A stretch of DNA of 64,000 nucleotides from Kiritimatiellales bacterium (GTDB lineage Bacteria > Verrucomicrobiota > Kiritimatiellia > Kiritimatiellales > Pontiellaceae): assembly GCA_003246265.1 (NCBI GenBank), contig QKAU01000005.1, forward strand, positions 1 through 64,000, given 5' to 3'. The translations under genes and the position numbers were made by a program. Positions 45,106-55,442 of the stretch are shown here, in pieces; position 1 is the stretch's first letter, and every line of letters starts with the position of its first letter. The notes beneath the pieces are model-generated. The model saw only the letters and a list, made by a program, of their open reading frames with translations. It was not told the DNA's origin and did not search any database.

Positions 45106-46740
45106 ATGAACGTCCCATCCCTGTTCCCCCTGCTGTTCACGGTTTTCTGCCTTGCCGTGCAGGGCGCTGGCCGCCCCAACCTGCTGCTCATCATGATGGA
45201 CGACCTCGGATGCGGACAGTGCCAGTTCAACAGTGGCGAATTAACGGTCGACCAGTTCGATCCCTATTTCAAGGCGTTGGTCGCACAGCGCCAGGACTAC
45301 TCGCCGGAGCAGGCCCTTGAGTTTTCCCGGCGGGCGATGCCTACCCTCTCCCGGCTGGCCGACGACGGCGTAGTCTTCAAGCGCGCCTACGCGGCGAGCA
45401 GCCTTTGCGCGCCATCGCGCCTGGCGGTTGCAACCGGCCGGATTCCACCCGACAACGGCGTCTATACCAACATGGATGTGGAGAACGGCGGCCTCCGGCC
45501 CGGCACCCATCTTGCAGCCATCCTGCACGATGCGGGCTACGCCACGGCCCATATCGGAAAATGGCACATCGGGCGGCGCGACGAGCAGGTGATCCGCGAT
45601 GTGCTCGCGCGCCATGGCATCCAGGAGACCCTCGGCTTCGGCGCGCTGCGCACCCAATACCCGGACCTCTACAACGAGGCCTGGGAGGCCGGATACTACG
45701 GCTCGGTGGTCAGGGAGCAGAACCCGCTCAGCAACGGATTCGACTACTACTACGGCTACAACAACTGGGCGAGCCAGTTCTACGACTCCACCCTGGTGTG
45801 GGAAGGGTTCGACCATGCCGGTCGGCAGAGTGGCTACAACACCGAGATCTTCACCGACAAGGCGCTGGCCTTCATCGGGAAGCAGGTGGAAGGCGGCAAG
45901 CCGTTCTACGTGCAGCTCCACTACCACGCCGTGCACGACTACCTCGAACCCAACGCTCCGGACCGCTACTGGAACGGATTCCGCTCCGAATCCTACGAAC
46001 TCTCCAACTTCTACGCGCACATCAATGCCGTCGACCAGAACATCGGGCGCATCCTGGACTACCTGGAGGCCAAGGGGGTGCTGGAAGACACCATGGTCGC
46101 CTTCACCTCCGACAACGGAGCCATGGCCGGGGGCCCCAACGTGCTGCCGGGCAATGCGCCCTTCTCCGGGCACAAGGGCATGCTCAACCAGGGTGGGGTC
46201 CGCGTGCCGCTATTCTTCCACTGGCCCAAGGGAATCAAGGCGCACGGGCGGCTCGATGCGATGGTCTCCAGCATGGACATCCTCCCAACGTTCATCGAGG
46301 CCGCGGGTCTGCAACAGCCCGAAGGCCTCGACGCCAGAAGCCTGATGGGCCTGCTTGCCGGCGATCCGACTCCGGTCCACGACGAGCTGGTCTGGGCCGG
46401 AATCCATGCGCGGGCGTGGGGGTTCCTGCACACCACCTCGCCGCTGACGAAGAACCAGGAGCGTGAAAAGGCGCCGGGCGGCTGGGCCGTCGCGAAGGGC
46501 GACTTCGTGCTGCGCTTCACCGGCACGATCGCGCCGGGGATCTACAACGAGCTTCCCAACGGCGCACCCGCCCGGCTTCAGTTGTTCAACGTCGCCCAGG
46601 ATCCCGCCGAAACCACGGACCTGATGGACCAGAACCCGGAACTGGCCGAAGGCATGCGGCAGGACTACCTGAAACGGTCGCGGTCCTTCACCCCGCCCGT
46701 CGCATGGGACGAGGAGCGGTGGCGGGAGCTCGTCCCCTGA
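45106..46740 (+). CDS. Formylglycine-type sulfatase (1)
   Basis: 544 residues, signal peptide (about 1-20), then the alkaline-phosphatase-like sulfatase fold. LLLIMMDDLG holds metal-binding Asp residues; LCAPSRLAVATGR (Cys101) is the C-x-P-S-R motif converted to formylglycine; HIGKWHIG and FTSDNGAM follow. It removes sulfate ester groups from a glycan in the periplasm or outside. A region of about 35 residues between DDLG and the Cys motif is longer than usual. The gene ends exactly where the converging sulfatase 2 ends. Substrate position unknown. Confidence 0.93.
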   Translation: MNVPSLFPLLFTVFCLAVQGAGRPNLLLIMMDDLGCGQCQFNSGELTVDQFDPYFKALVAQRQDYSPEQALEFSRRAMPTLSRLADDGVVFKRAYAASSLCAPSRLAVATGRIPPDNGVYTNMDVENGGLRPGTHLAAILHDAGYATAHIGKWHIGRRDEQVIRDVLARHGIQETLGFGALRTQYPDLYNEAWEAGYYGSVVREQNPLSNGFDYYYGYNNWASQFYDSTLVWEGFDHAGRQSGYNTEIFTDKALAFIGKQVEGGKPFYVQLHYHAVHDYLEPNAPDRYWNGFRSESYELSNFYAHINAVDQNIGRILDYLEAKGVLEDTMVAFTSDNGAMAGGPNVLPGNAPFSGHKGMLNQGGVRVPLFFHWPKGIKAHGRLDAMVSSMDILPTFIEAAGLQQPEGLDARSLMGLLAGDPTPVHDELVWAGIHARAWGFLHTTSPLTKNQEREKAPGGWAVAKGDFVLRFTGTIAPGIYNELPNGAPARLQLFNVAQDPAETTDLMDQNPELAEGMRQDYLKRSRSFTPPVAWDEERWRELVP

Positions 46741-48342
46741 TCAATCGTTCCAGTGTTCGTCAATGATCTTCTGGATGTGGGGATAGTCCTTGTCGGTCTC
46801 GCCCAGCCCCTCGCGCAGATCCTTCAGCTGGACCTTCAACTTCTTGACCACTTCGGCGTATTCGGGATTGGCGTAGATATTGTTCATCTCATGGGGATCG
46901 GTCTTGAGGTCGTACAACTCCCACCCCGGCGGCGTACGCCACTCGGAACGGGTTCCCCACCCCGTGCGGCCATCGGGATAGACGTCGCACCCGTAGTAGA
47001 AGATCAGCTTGTAGCGCTGGGTGCGGATGGCAAAGTGAGCGGGATTGGCATGGGCGTGCGCCATGTGCATCCAGTAGCGGTAGTAGGTGGCGGTGCGCCA
47101 ATCGTCCGGCACGACCCCCGTCTCGGCCATCGATTTGACCGGGCGCCCCTGCATGTACGCCGGCGTCTTCACGCCGGCGTAGGCCAGCATGGTCGGCGCA
47201 AAGTCGGTGTTGTTGACGAGCGCATCGCACACCGTGCCGGGCTTGATCGATTGCGGGTAGTGCATGATCAGGGGCATGCGCATCCCCTCTTCGTAACCCC
47301 AGCGCTTGTCGATGTAGTCATGCTCGCCCAGGTAGAAGCCCTGGTCGCCGCTGTAGAGGATCACCGTGTTCTCCCAGAGCCCCTCCTTTTTCAGGTAGTC
47401 GAACAACCGGCCAAGGTTGTCGTCGACCCCCTTGACGCAGCGGAGATAGCGCTTGAGGTAGGCCTGGTAGGCCTGGTGCGTGTATTCCCGGTCCGGCAGC
47501 GACGGATCGATCCCCATGTGCTGCCCCATGTTGCGGGTCGGGTCGCGCTTGGAGACGGAGGATCCGATGTCGTGGATCAGCGCATCCTTTTCGCCACGCG
47601 TGGCCACGGAGCCGTGGTTGCCCGTCTCGTAGAGGCTTTCCGGCTCGGGAATTTCGACATCCGCGAGGTAGTCGTCGTAGCGGGGCGCGTTTTCGAACAT
47701 GTCGTGGGGCGCCTTGTAGTGGTGCATCAGGAAGAACGGTCTGTTCTTGTCGCGTCCCTCCGCCAGCCACTTGAGCGTCAGGTCGGTGATGACGTCGGTG
47801 CTGTGCCCCTTGTACTGCTTCGTCTTGATGCCCGTAGCGCCGTGCCGGCCGAATTTCATGCCCGTTTCTATGAACTCGGGATCGAAGTAGGTCCCCTGCT
47901 GTCCGGCCGCGACCAGCACATTGTAGTAGTCGAACGCGGCCGGTTCGGCCTTGAGGTGCCACTTGCCGATGATGGCGGTCTGGTAGCCGGCCTTCTTCAT
48001 TTCGATCGCCAGGTACTGCCGGTCCGGCGGCAGCTCGCCGTCCAGGTCGAGCACGCCGTTCTTCTGCGGATACTGCCCGGTCATGATCGTTGCGCGGCTC
48101 GGCGTGCAGATGGCGTTGACGCAGAAGACGCGGTCGAACCGCGCCCCGTCGTTGGCCAGGGCATCCAGGTTCGGTGTCGGATTGAGCCCGGACAGCCGCG
48201 ACCCGTAGCAGCCGAACGCCTGGGTGGTATGGTCGTCCGAGAGGATGAAGAGGATGTTGGGCCGTTTGTCCGCCGGCTTCCCCACGACGACGCCGGAGGC
48301 CAACGCCACCAGCACCCCGACCAAACACGCTGCCTTGCCCAT
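46741..48342 (-). CDS. Formylglycine-type sulfatase (2)
   Basis: 533 residues, signal peptide (about 1-21). [33 protein letters not shown] (Cys79), IIGKWHLKAEP and LYSGDQGFYLGEHDYIDKRW are the sulfatase blocks. The C-terminal part (YRYWMHMAHAHANPAHFAIR, GWELYDLKTDPHEMNNIY) is of the kind seen in many marine PUL sulfatases. It is the only enzyme of this locus on the minus strand and diverges from the symporter gene, sharing an AT-rich region. Confidence 0.94.
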   Translation of the reverse strand: MGKAACLVGVLVALASGVVVGKPADKRPNILFILSDDHTTQAFGCYGSRLSGLNPTPNLDALANDGARFDRVFCVNAICTPSRATIMTGQYPQKNGVLDLDGELPPDRQYLAIEMKKAGYQTAIIGKWHLKAEPAAFDYYNVLVAAGQQGTYFDPEFIETGMKFGRHGATGIKTKQYKGHSTDVITDLTLKWLAEGRDKNRPFFLMHHYKAPHDMFENAPRYDDYLADVEIPEPESLYETGNHGSVATRGEKDALIHDIGSSVSKRDPTRNMGQHMGIDPSLPDREYTHQAYQAYLKRYLRCVKGVDDNLGRLFDYLKKEGLWENTVILYSGDQGFYLGEHDYIDKRWGYEEGMRMPLIMHYPQSIKPGTVCDALVNNTDFAPTMLAYAGVKTPAYMQGRPVKSMAETGVVPDDWRTATYYRYWMHMAHAHANPAHFAIRTQRYKLIFYYGCDVYPDGRTGWGTRSEWRTPPGWELYDLKTDPHEMNNIYANPEYAEVVKKLKVQLKDLREGLGETDKDYPHIQKIIDEHWND

Positions 48343-48489
48343 GGTGCACCGCCTTTCCGATTCCCTTATCAGACTGCCAATTCGATGTGACCGTAAACAT
48401 TTATATTTGACTTTCCCGGCCTGAAACAAGACATATTATGGTTTTAGCGTCATAACCCGCCGAAGTGGCGATATAAAGGGGATTCTGAC
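48343..48489. promoter_or_regulatory. Divergent promoter region, sulfatase 2 / symporter
   Basis: 147 bp, AT-rich at 48385-48450. The minus strand offers TTGTTT, 18 nt, TATAAA for the sulfatase; the plus strand has TTGACT followed by AT-rich CATATTAT for the symporter, though the spacing there is long. A shared regulator site for both directions is likely but no clear palindrome is seen. Confidence 0.4.
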
Positions 48490-50541
48490 ATGACCGGATT
48501 GGACTGGGGAATCGTTGCGCTCTTCGTGGCCTTGCTCGTCGGCATATCCATCGTGACCAACAGGATGACGAAATCGGTGGCGGGCTTCCTCTCCTCCGAG
48601 CGCCTGGCGGGACGCTACCTGCTGACGGTTGCGCAAAGCATGGCCTTCCTGTCGGCCATCGGGACCATCGGCCAGTTCGAAAGCTTCTACCGCAACGGCA
48701 TCGGCGGACAGTGGTGGGGCATGCTGATGATGCCGGTGGGGATCATCGTCGCCCTCTCCGGCTGGGTCGTCTACCGCTACCGCCAGACCCGCGCGATGAC
48801 TATGGCCCAGTTTCTCGAACAACGCTACAGCCGCCGCTTCCGCGTTTTCGCCGGCATCACGGCCTTCTTCTCGGGAGTGCTGAACTGCGCCGTCTTCCCG
48901 ATGGTCACCGCCAACTTCATGATCTACTTCCTCGGCCTGCCGCCGCAGTACTACCACCTCGTCATGTTCATCATGGTGGCCTCGGCCGTCATCCTCGCCA
49001 TCTCCGGTGGCCAGAACACGATCATGGTCACCAGCTTCTTCCAGGGCATCGTCACCAGCGCCGCCTGCGTGGCCGGCGTCTGGTTCGTCGTCGTCCATTT
49101 CGGCTGGGACGGAATCATGGATACCCTGTTCAACTCGGAGAGCATCAAGGCGGGCGGCGCTGCCGGTCCGCAATGGTTCAGGGAGCTGGCGGCCCAGGCG
49201 ATGCCCGATCCCGGGAAGTATCCCGACCTGATCGAAGGCATGTACCGCCGCGAGGGCGTCTCCATGATGAATCCCTTCAAGCAGGGGGGCTTGCCCGACT
49301 TCGGCGTCCCCTACTTTGTCATGCTCACGATCCTGATGGTGGTCAAGACCGGCGTATGGCAGGGCGGCGCCGGCTTCATGACGGCCGCCAAGACCCCGCA
49401 TGAGGCGAAGATGGGCAACATCCTGAGCAGCTGGCGCTGGCTGATGATCACCGTCGGCACCGTCGGCTTCTCCATCGCCGCCTACGTGCTGGTCTGGAAT
49501 CCGGCCTACGCCGCGGTGCAGGCACAGATCCAGTCCACCGTCTCCTCCATCGGCGACGCCAATCTCCAGTCGCAGATGTTCGTACCGATCGTCATCCGCC
49601 ACATGTTCCCGCCGGGCCTGCTTGGCCTCTTCGCCATCTTCATGATCGGCGCGGCGGTCTCGACCGACGACTCGGCCTACCACTCATGGGGCTCGATCTT
49701 CCTGCAGGACGTCATCATGCCCTTCCGCAAGAAGCCCTTCACCACCGAAGAACACCTGAAGTACCTGCGCTGGTCGATCGTGCTGATCGGCGCAATCTCC
49801 TTCACCTTCAGCTCCCTCTGGACCATGAAGGAGTTCATCAACATGTGGTTCGAAATCACTGGCGCGATCTACGTCGGCGGCGCCTCCTGCGCGATCATCG
49901 GCGGCCTCTACTGGAAGCGAGGGACCACGTCGGCGGCGTGGACCGGCCTCATCTCCGGCAGCGTCATTTCGCTGGCCGGCATCTTCATCAAGCAGCAGTG
50001 GCCCGACCTGACCTTCCCGGGGAGCGACGTCACGATCAACGGCATGCACTGGGCCATCGTGGCCGTGGCGGTTTCGTTCACCCTCTACGTCGTCGTCTCG
50101 CTCGCCACCTGCCGCAAGCCGCACAACATGGACAAGCTGCTGCACCGCGGGGCGTACGCCGTCGAGGAGGCGCAGAAGGAGAAGGAGGCCAAGCTGGCGC
50201 AGGCCGGGCAGATGCCGTGGATCTACCGCATCCTTGGCATCACCCGCGAATTCTCGGCCTTCGACAAGGCCATCTACATCACCATGATCCTCTGGACCGC
50301 CGGATGGTGCCTGACCTTCGTCCTCGGCACCGCCTACAACCTGGCCAACCCCATCAGCTCCGAGCGGTGGCGCTTCTGGTGGACCGTGATGCTCGGCATC
50401 CAGGGTTTCGTCTCGGTCGCCAGCGCCATCTGGTTCACCATCGGCGGGGCCGGCGACACCATCTTCCTCTTCCGCAAGCTGGCCACCATCGAGGTCGACG
50501 AGTCCGACGACGGCACGGTGCGGCACGACGTGGACGTTTGA
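48490..50541 (+). CDS. Sodium:solute symporter (SSS family)
   Basis: 683 residues with about 14 membrane segments. LDWGIVALFVALLVGISIVT starts the protein; VAGFLSSERLAGRYLLTVAQ and GLLGLFAIFMIGAAVSTDDS are typical of SSS (SLC5-like) carriers. It is longer than usual because of a cytoplasmic stretch after the transporter core (DKLLHRGAYAVEEAQKEKEA) and extra C-terminal segments. Located at the head of the plus-strand run of sulfatases and glycosidases, it probably imports a sugar released by them. Confidence 0.92.
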   Translation: MTGLDWGIVALFVALLVGISIVTNRMTKSVAGFLSSERLAGRYLLTVAQSMAFLSAIGTIGQFESFYRNGIGGQWWGMLMMPVGIIVALSGWVVYRYRQTRAMTMAQFLEQRYSRRFRVFAGITAFFSGVLNCAVFPMVTANFMIYFLGLPPQYYHLVMFIMVASAVILAISGGQNTIMVTSFFQGIVTSAACVAGVWFVVVHFGWDGIMDTLFNSESIKAGGAAGPQWFRELAAQAMPDPGKYPDLIEGMYRREGVSMMNPFKQGGLPDFGVPYFVMLTILMVVKTGVWQGGAGFMTAAKTPHEAKMGNILSSWRWLMITVGTVGFSIAAYVLVWNPAYAAVQAQIQSTVSSIGDANLQSQMFVPIVIRHMFPPGLLGLFAIFMIGAAVSTDDSAYHSWGSIFLQDVIMPFRKKPFTTEEHLKYLRWSIVLIGAISFTFSSLWTMKEFINMWFEITGAIYVGGASCAIIGGLYWKRGTTSAAWTGLISGSVISLAGIFIKQQWPDLTFPGSDVTINGMHWAIVAVAVSFTLYVVVSLATCRKPHNMDKLLHRGAYAVEEAQKEKEAKLAQAGQMPWIYRILGITREFSAFDKAIYITMILWTAGWCLTFVLGTAYNLANPISSERWRFWWTVMLGIQGFVSVASAIWFTIGGAGDTIFLFRKLATIEVDESDDGTVRHDVDV

Positions 50542-50620
50542 GGCCGCCGACTGTCCTAATGGCCAGTACCTCCCGGCGACGGCGCACTCTACCATGGTTG
50601 CTTTTGAAAGGAGCCGATCC

Positions 50621-52276
50621 ATGAACAACCTGCCCGCCCGCCTGCTGGCGCTCGCGCTGCTCGCCGCCGGCGCCCGCGCCGCCGAATCCACCCGCCCCAA
50701 CATCATCTTCATCCTGACCGACGACCAGCGCTGGGACTCCGTCGGCTTCATGGGCGAAACGATTGGCAAGACGCCCAACCTCGACAAGCTGGCGAGCGAC
50801 GGCGTCGTCTTCGACAATGCCTTCGTCACCTCCGCCATCTGCACGCCGAGCCGCGCCTGCTACATGCTCGGCCAGTTCGAGCGCCGCCACGGGGTCAACT
50901 TCAACTCCGGCACCTCCATGGCGCCCGAGGCGTGGGCCAAATCCTATCCGGTCGTGCTGCGCGAAAACGGATACTTCACCGGCTACATCGGGAAGAACCA
51001 CCTGCCGGTCGGCGACAAGGGCTACTTCACCGGCCTCATGGAAAAGAGCTTCGACTACTGGTATGCCGGCCACCACCACATCGGCTTCTATCCAAAGGAG
51101 CTCCATGAAATCTTCGACAACTCCTCGCAGGACACGCAGCCGGAAGTCCTGGCCGAAAGCGCGCTCGCCTTCCTCGATCCCGCATCCAACGAAACCTTCC
51201 TGAAAGGGGCCGTCAACTTCCTCGAACACCGCCCCGACGGCAAACCCTTCTGCCTCTCGATCTGCATGAACCTGCCGCACGGCTTCAGCATCGAGCGCAT
51301 GAAGATGAAGCCAACCGACGACGCACTCTACCGTACCGCCTACCGCGAGTGGCAGGAGACCCTCCCCCTCCCCCCCTTCTACGTCGCCAGGAAAGACATC
51401 CGGCAGCCCAAGATCCCCGCCGACGTGCTCCTCGCCGACCTGCGGCAGAACGGCTACGACTGGGTCGACACCCCGGCCGACGACCGGGAATACAGGATCA
51501 AGGTCATGCAGGCCGTGACGGGCATCGACCGGATGGTCGGCCACTTGCGCGAGAAGCTGCTCGAAAAGGGGTTGGCCGACAACACCGTCATCATCTTTAG
51601 TTCGGACCATGGACTCTTCAACGGCGAGTTCGGCCTGGGTGGCAAGGCCCTCTGCTATGAAACCACCATGAAGGTGCCCTTCGTCATCTACGATCCGCGC
51701 GAAAAGGGGGGGCGGCGCCTCAAGCAGCTGGTGCAGTCGATCGACGTCGCCCCCACCATCCTCTCCCTGGCCGGCGTTCCGGCTCCGGAGACCATGCAAG
51801 GCGCCGACATCACCCCCTTGCTCCGCGGCCAGGATGGGCCGTGGCGCGACGCCGCCTTCGGCGAAAACCTCTGGTCGAACATCTTCGGAAACCCGCGCTG
51901 CGAAACGGTCCGCACCGCCGAATACCGCTACATCCGCTACTTCCGGAACGACAACCGCAAGAAGCGCGAACGAACCCCCAAGGACCAGATGTACATCGTA
52001 ACCGATGAGATGGCCGAAGACTACCGCATCCACCTCACCTCGACCATCAAGGGCGAGAAGGTGGTCTACGAGGAGCTCTTCCACACCGCCACCGATCCCT
52101 ACGAGGCCACCAACCTCGTCCACGACGTCCAATACAAGAGGGTCCTCGACGACCTGCGCGCAAAATGCTCGCGGATGGTCGCGGCCGCCAAGGGCGATGT
52201 GAAAACCCCACCAGCCACCATCCCCATCGACTACAAGTGGGAACGCACCAACTACCGGAAAACCAAGCAGGACTGA
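50621..52276 (+). CDS. Formylglycine-type sulfatase (3)
   Basis: 551 residues, signal peptide (about 1-20). [38 protein letters not shown] (Cys74), [13 protein letters not shown] and [18 protein letters not shown] are the conserved blocks. The start has GGAG nine bases upstream. It is 79 bp after the symporter gene and 25 bp before sulfatase 4, so an operon is likely. Confidence 0.94.
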   Translation: MNNLPARLLALALLAAGARAAESTRPNIIFILTDDQRWDSVGFMGETIGKTPNLDKLASDGVVFDNAFVTSAICTPSRACYMLGQFERRHGVNFNSGTSMAPEAWAKSYPVVLRENGYFTGYIGKNHLPVGDKGYFTGLMEKSFDYWYAGHHHIGFYPKELHEIFDNSSQDTQPEVLAESALAFLDPASNETFLKGAVNFLEHRPDGKPFCLSICMNLPHGFSIERMKMKPTDDALYRTAYREWQETLPLPPFYVARKDIRQPKIPADVLLADLRQNGYDWVDTPADDREYRIKVMQAVTGIDRMVGHLREKLLEKGLADNTVIIFSSDHGLFNGEFGLGGKALCYETTMKVPFVIYDPREKGGRRLKQLVQSIDVAPTILSLAGVPAPETMQGADITPLLRGQDGPWRDAAFGENLWSNIFGNPRCETVRTAEYRYIRYFRNDNRKKRERTPKDQMYIVTDEMAEDYRIHLTSTIKGEKVVYEELFHTATDPYEATNLVHDVQYKRVLDDLRAKCSRMVAAAKGDVKTPPATIPIDYKWERTNYRKTKQD

Positions 52277-52301
52277 CCAACACATCCAACGGAGCCGCCG
52301 C

Positions 52302-54101
52302 GTGACAAGATCCACCACGATAACCATTTCGTTCTTCATCGCCTGGAGTGGTTGCCAGGCCGCATCGAAGCAACCGAACATCCTATGGATCCTGACCGAC
52401 GACCACCGCGCCGACTCGCTCCAATGCTTCAACAAGGCGGCCTCCGGGTCGCCCTACAGCCGCCTCGGCTACGTCTCCTCGCCGCGCGCCGACAGGCTGG
52501 CCGACGAGGGCGTGCTCTTTACCCGCGCCTACTGCAACTCGCCCGCCTGCGCCCCGTCGCGCGGGTCGATGCATACCGGGCGCTACCCCTTCCGCAACGG
52601 CATCTACGGCTTCAAGCCTGTCCACGAACGGGCGGATTTCTGCAAGCCGACCTTCCCCGTCCTGCTGCGCGATGCGGGCTACGACACCGCCGTGGTCGGC
52701 AAGTCCGGCTACTACATCTTCGGCGACCGGACCTGGTGGACGGCCAACCTCTATAATACCGAAATCGACATGAAGAACGACCTGGGTGCCGTCGGCCTCA
52801 CCGACTTCTTCAAGACCAAGGATCCCGACACCGACAACTTCTACCGGCCCGACGGCACGGTCCTGACCCTTTCCGAAGGCATGCCCGCGAAGGACCGCGA
52901 AGCCATCGAGGCGGAAACCGACCTGCTCCTCAGCTATTGCCGGCAGGGGCAGGAGATCATCGGCGGCGTCAGCCTGCAGCCCGCCGAAGGAACGCTGGAC
53001 GGGCAGATCGAGGCGGCCTTCGAACAGTGGCTGGCGCAGGCGGGCCGGACCTACGCCATCCCCTCCAAGGACAAGACCGCCAGGAACGGGCAGAAGACGA
53101 TCCACGGCCCCGATCCGGACAAGCCCGTCTTCGTCCACATCGGCTTCTCGGTGCCCCACACCCCCGTCCTGCCGCCCAAGGCATTCCGCGACGCCTTCAT
53201 CGCCAAGGAAAAGGAGTTGCCCTACCGGATCCCCGCATTCTCCGAAGAGGAGCTTGAAAAGCTGCCCAGGCAGCTGGTCGACCTGCACACGAAGATGAAC
53301 TTTTCCAGCATGAAGCAGGAGGACAAGCTCCAGGCGATCCGCGACTACTACGCCTTCTGCGCCTTCGGCGACGAAATGGTCGGCCGCGCCGTCGACGCCT
53401 TCAAGGCCTACAGCAAAAAATCGGGCCGCGACTGGCTGGTCGTCTACGCCATCGGCGACCACGGATGGCACCTCGGCGAGCAGGGCATCGAGGCCAAGTT
53501 CGCCCCCTACGACCGCTCCAACCACGGGGCCGTCATCGTCGCCTCCTCCAACAAGCAGTGGGTGCCCGCCGGCAAGGTGTTCGACGACTTCGTCGAATAC
53601 GTCGACTTCGCCCCTACCTTCTGCCAGGCCGCCGGAATCCGATCCCCGGACTACTTCGACGGCTACAGCCTGGTCGATACGCTGCGCGGCAAGGCACCGG
53701 CGCGCGCCTACGTGCTTGCGGAGATGGACCATGTCTACGGTCCGCGCGCCTACCTGCGCACCCGGCAGTTCGCCTTTTCGATGCGAACCCGCAACACCGG
53801 CAAGCCGGGCAAGGAGGTGAAATGGGCGCTCGACGCCCCGCTCGCGGAGGTCGAGCCCGCGCTCTACGACCTGCGCACCGATCCCGACGAGCGGTGGAAC
53901 GTCGCCCTCGATCCAGAATACGCTAAACTCTGCGAATGGTTCCGCACCAAGCTTGGCAGCATCGTCCTCGGCGACCGCCGCATCGAGTGCGACTGGACGA
54001 AGGACAACGTCTACTCCCTGAGCGATTTCGCCGGCGGCGCCGACGACAAGAAGGCCGACATCCCGCCAGGGCTCATCCCCCCGAAAGAGGTTCGTCCATG
54101 A
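52302..54101 (+). CDS. Formylglycine-type sulfatase (4), GTG start
   Basis: 599 residues, start GTG at 52302. The N-terminus ([17 protein letters not shown]) is either a signal peptide or a weak lipobox with Cys18. [32 protein letters not shown] (Cys83), [11 protein letters not shown] and [18 protein letters not shown] are the sulfatase blocks. A long insertion between about residues 150 and 270 is unlike sulfatases 2, 3 and 5. Its stop overlaps the start of the beta-helix gene by ATGA. Confidence 0.93.
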   Translation: MTRSTTITISFFIAWSGCQAASKQPNILWILTDDHRADSLQCFNKAASGSPYSRLGYVSSPRADRLADEGVLFTRAYCNSPACAPSRGSMHTGRYPFRNGIYGFKPVHERADFCKPTFPVLLRDAGYDTAVVGKSGYYIFGDRTWWTANLYNTEIDMKNDLGAVGLTDFFKTKDPDTDNFYRPDGTVLTLSEGMPAKDREAIEAETDLLLSYCRQGQEIIGGVSLQPAEGTLDGQIEAAFEQWLAQAGRTYAIPSKDKTARNGQKTIHGPDPDKPVFVHIGFSVPHTPVLPPKAFRDAFIAKEKELPYRIPAFSEEELEKLPRQLVDLHTKMNFSSMKQEDKLQAIRDYYAFCAFGDEMVGRAVDAFKAYSKKSGRDWLVVYAIGDHGWHLGEQGIEAKFAPYDRSNHGAVIVASSNKQWVPAGKVFDDFVEYVDFAPTFCQAAGIRSPDYFDGYSLVDTLRGKAPARAYVLAEMDHVYGPRAYLRTRQFAFSMRTRNTGKPGKEVKWALDAPLAEVEPALYDLRTDPDERWNVALDPEYAKLCEWFRTKLGSIVLGDRRIECDWTKDNVYSLSDFAGGADDKKADIPPGLIPPKEVRP

Positions 54102-55438
54102 AACCGCTACCTATTTTGCTGGCTTCACTTGCGTTAGGATTGGAAGCGCATGCGGCCGTGAAGGATATCCGCGACTTCGGCGCGATCGGCGATGGAAAAA
54201 TGCTTTGCACTGCGGCGGTGCAAAAAGCGATCGACGACTGTTCGACCAGTGGCGGCGGCACGGTGCTGGTCGCGCAGGGCGATTTCGTGGTCGGCACCAT
54301 CTACCTGAAGGACAACGTCACCTTGCATGTGGCCGGCGGCGCGCGCCTGCTGGGCAGCCCGGACATCGGCGACTACGCCACCGACACCCACAAGAACATG
54401 TACAAGAACGAACCGCACATGGACCGGTGCCTTATCTTCGCACGCGGGGCGCGCAACATCGGCATCGAAGGCAACGGCGAGATCGACGGCAACGGCCAAT
54501 GGAAGAACTTCACCCAAAAAACCGGCCGGCCCATGCTCATCCGGCTCATCGATTGCGCCCGCATCCGCATGCGTGACATTACGCTCAAGAACCCGGCGGC
54601 GTGGACCTCGGCGTGGCTCTATTGCAACGACATCGTTGTCGACGGCATCACCATCCAGAGCCGCGCCAACAACAACGGCGACGGCCTGGACTTCGACGGA
54701 TGCGAGCAGGTGCGCGTCTCCAACTGCGCCTTCGACACCTCCGACGACTCCATCTGCCTGCAAACGTCGCGCAAGGACAAGCCCTGCCGCGACGTGGTGA
54801 TCAACAACTGCATCTTCGCCAGCAAGTGGGCCGGCATCCGCATCGGCCTGCTCTCCCTTGGCGACTTTGAGAACGTGGCGGTGGACAACTGCGTCTTCCG
54901 CGATATCGACGACTCCGGCCTGAAGATCCAGATGTGCGAGGGAGGGACCATGAGGAACATGGTGTTCTCCAATCTCGTCATGGACCATGTCCCGCGCCCC
55001 ATCTTCATGACGCTCTGCCGCCAGCGCTGCTGCAACGAAATCCCCGAGGGGGAGCTCCCGCCCATGGGTCGCATGCAGGGCTTCGTCTTCAGCAACATCC
55101 AGATCGACTCGTCGGCCTGCGGAAAGGATTCGGCCATCGTCATCACGGGCATGCCCGGCCACCCCATCGAGGACGTCGTGCTGGCAAACATCATGATGAC
55201 CACCGGCGGCGGGGGCACACGGGAGGATGCCGAAACCATACCCAGGGAGTTCACGCCCGAGACGCTGGAAGGGTGGTGGCCGGAATACGCCAAGCTCGGC
55301 GGCACGGTGCCCAGCTGCGGCATCTACGCCCGCCATGTGGACGGGCTGGCGTTGAACAATGCAAGAATCAAGACCGCAACGCCCGATGCCCGTCCGGCTA
55401 CCGTGTTCGAGGATGTTACCCGCCTGACCGGGAAATGA
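54098..55438 (+). CDS. GH28-like right-handed beta-helix glycosidase
   Basis: 446 residues with a signal peptide (about 1-19). [13 protein letters not shown] is the usual start of pectate-lyase-fold GH28 proteins; [12 protein letters not shown] and [11 protein letters not shown] carry the conserved Asp residues. The canonical GHG and RIK motifs are not found at the expected places ([10 protein letters not shown] and SGLKIQM instead), so polygalacturonase activity should not be assumed. Translationally coupled to sulfatase 4. In this context it may act on a sulfated galactan side chain or another algal glycan. Confidence 0.8.
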   Translation: MKPLPILLASLALGLEAHAAVKDIRDFGAIGDGKMLCTAAVQKAIDDCSTSGGGTVLVAQGDFVVGTIYLKDNVTLHVAGGARLLGSPDIGDYATDTHKNMYKNEPHMDRCLIFARGARNIGIEGNGEIDGNGQWKNFTQKTGRPMLIRLIDCARIRMRDITLKNPAAWTSAWLYCNDIVVDGITIQSRANNNGDGLDFDGCEQVRVSNCAFDTSDDSICLQTSRKDKPCRDVVINNCIFASKWAGIRIGLLSLGDFENVAVDNCVFRDIDDSGLKIQMCEGGTMRNMVFSNLVMDHVPRPIFMTLCRQRCCNEIPEGELPPMGRMQGFVFSNIQIDSSACGKDSAIVITGMPGHPIEDVVLANIMMTTGGGGTREDAETIPREFTPETLEGWWPEYAKLGGTVPSCGIYARHVDGLALNNARIKTATPDARPATVFEDVTRLTGK

Positions 55439-55442
55439 CCCG

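Noticed and set aside
54098-55438. Calling the beta-helix protein a polygalacturonase
   Set aside because: The fold fits, but two of the four canonical motif groups are missing, so only GH28-like is supported.
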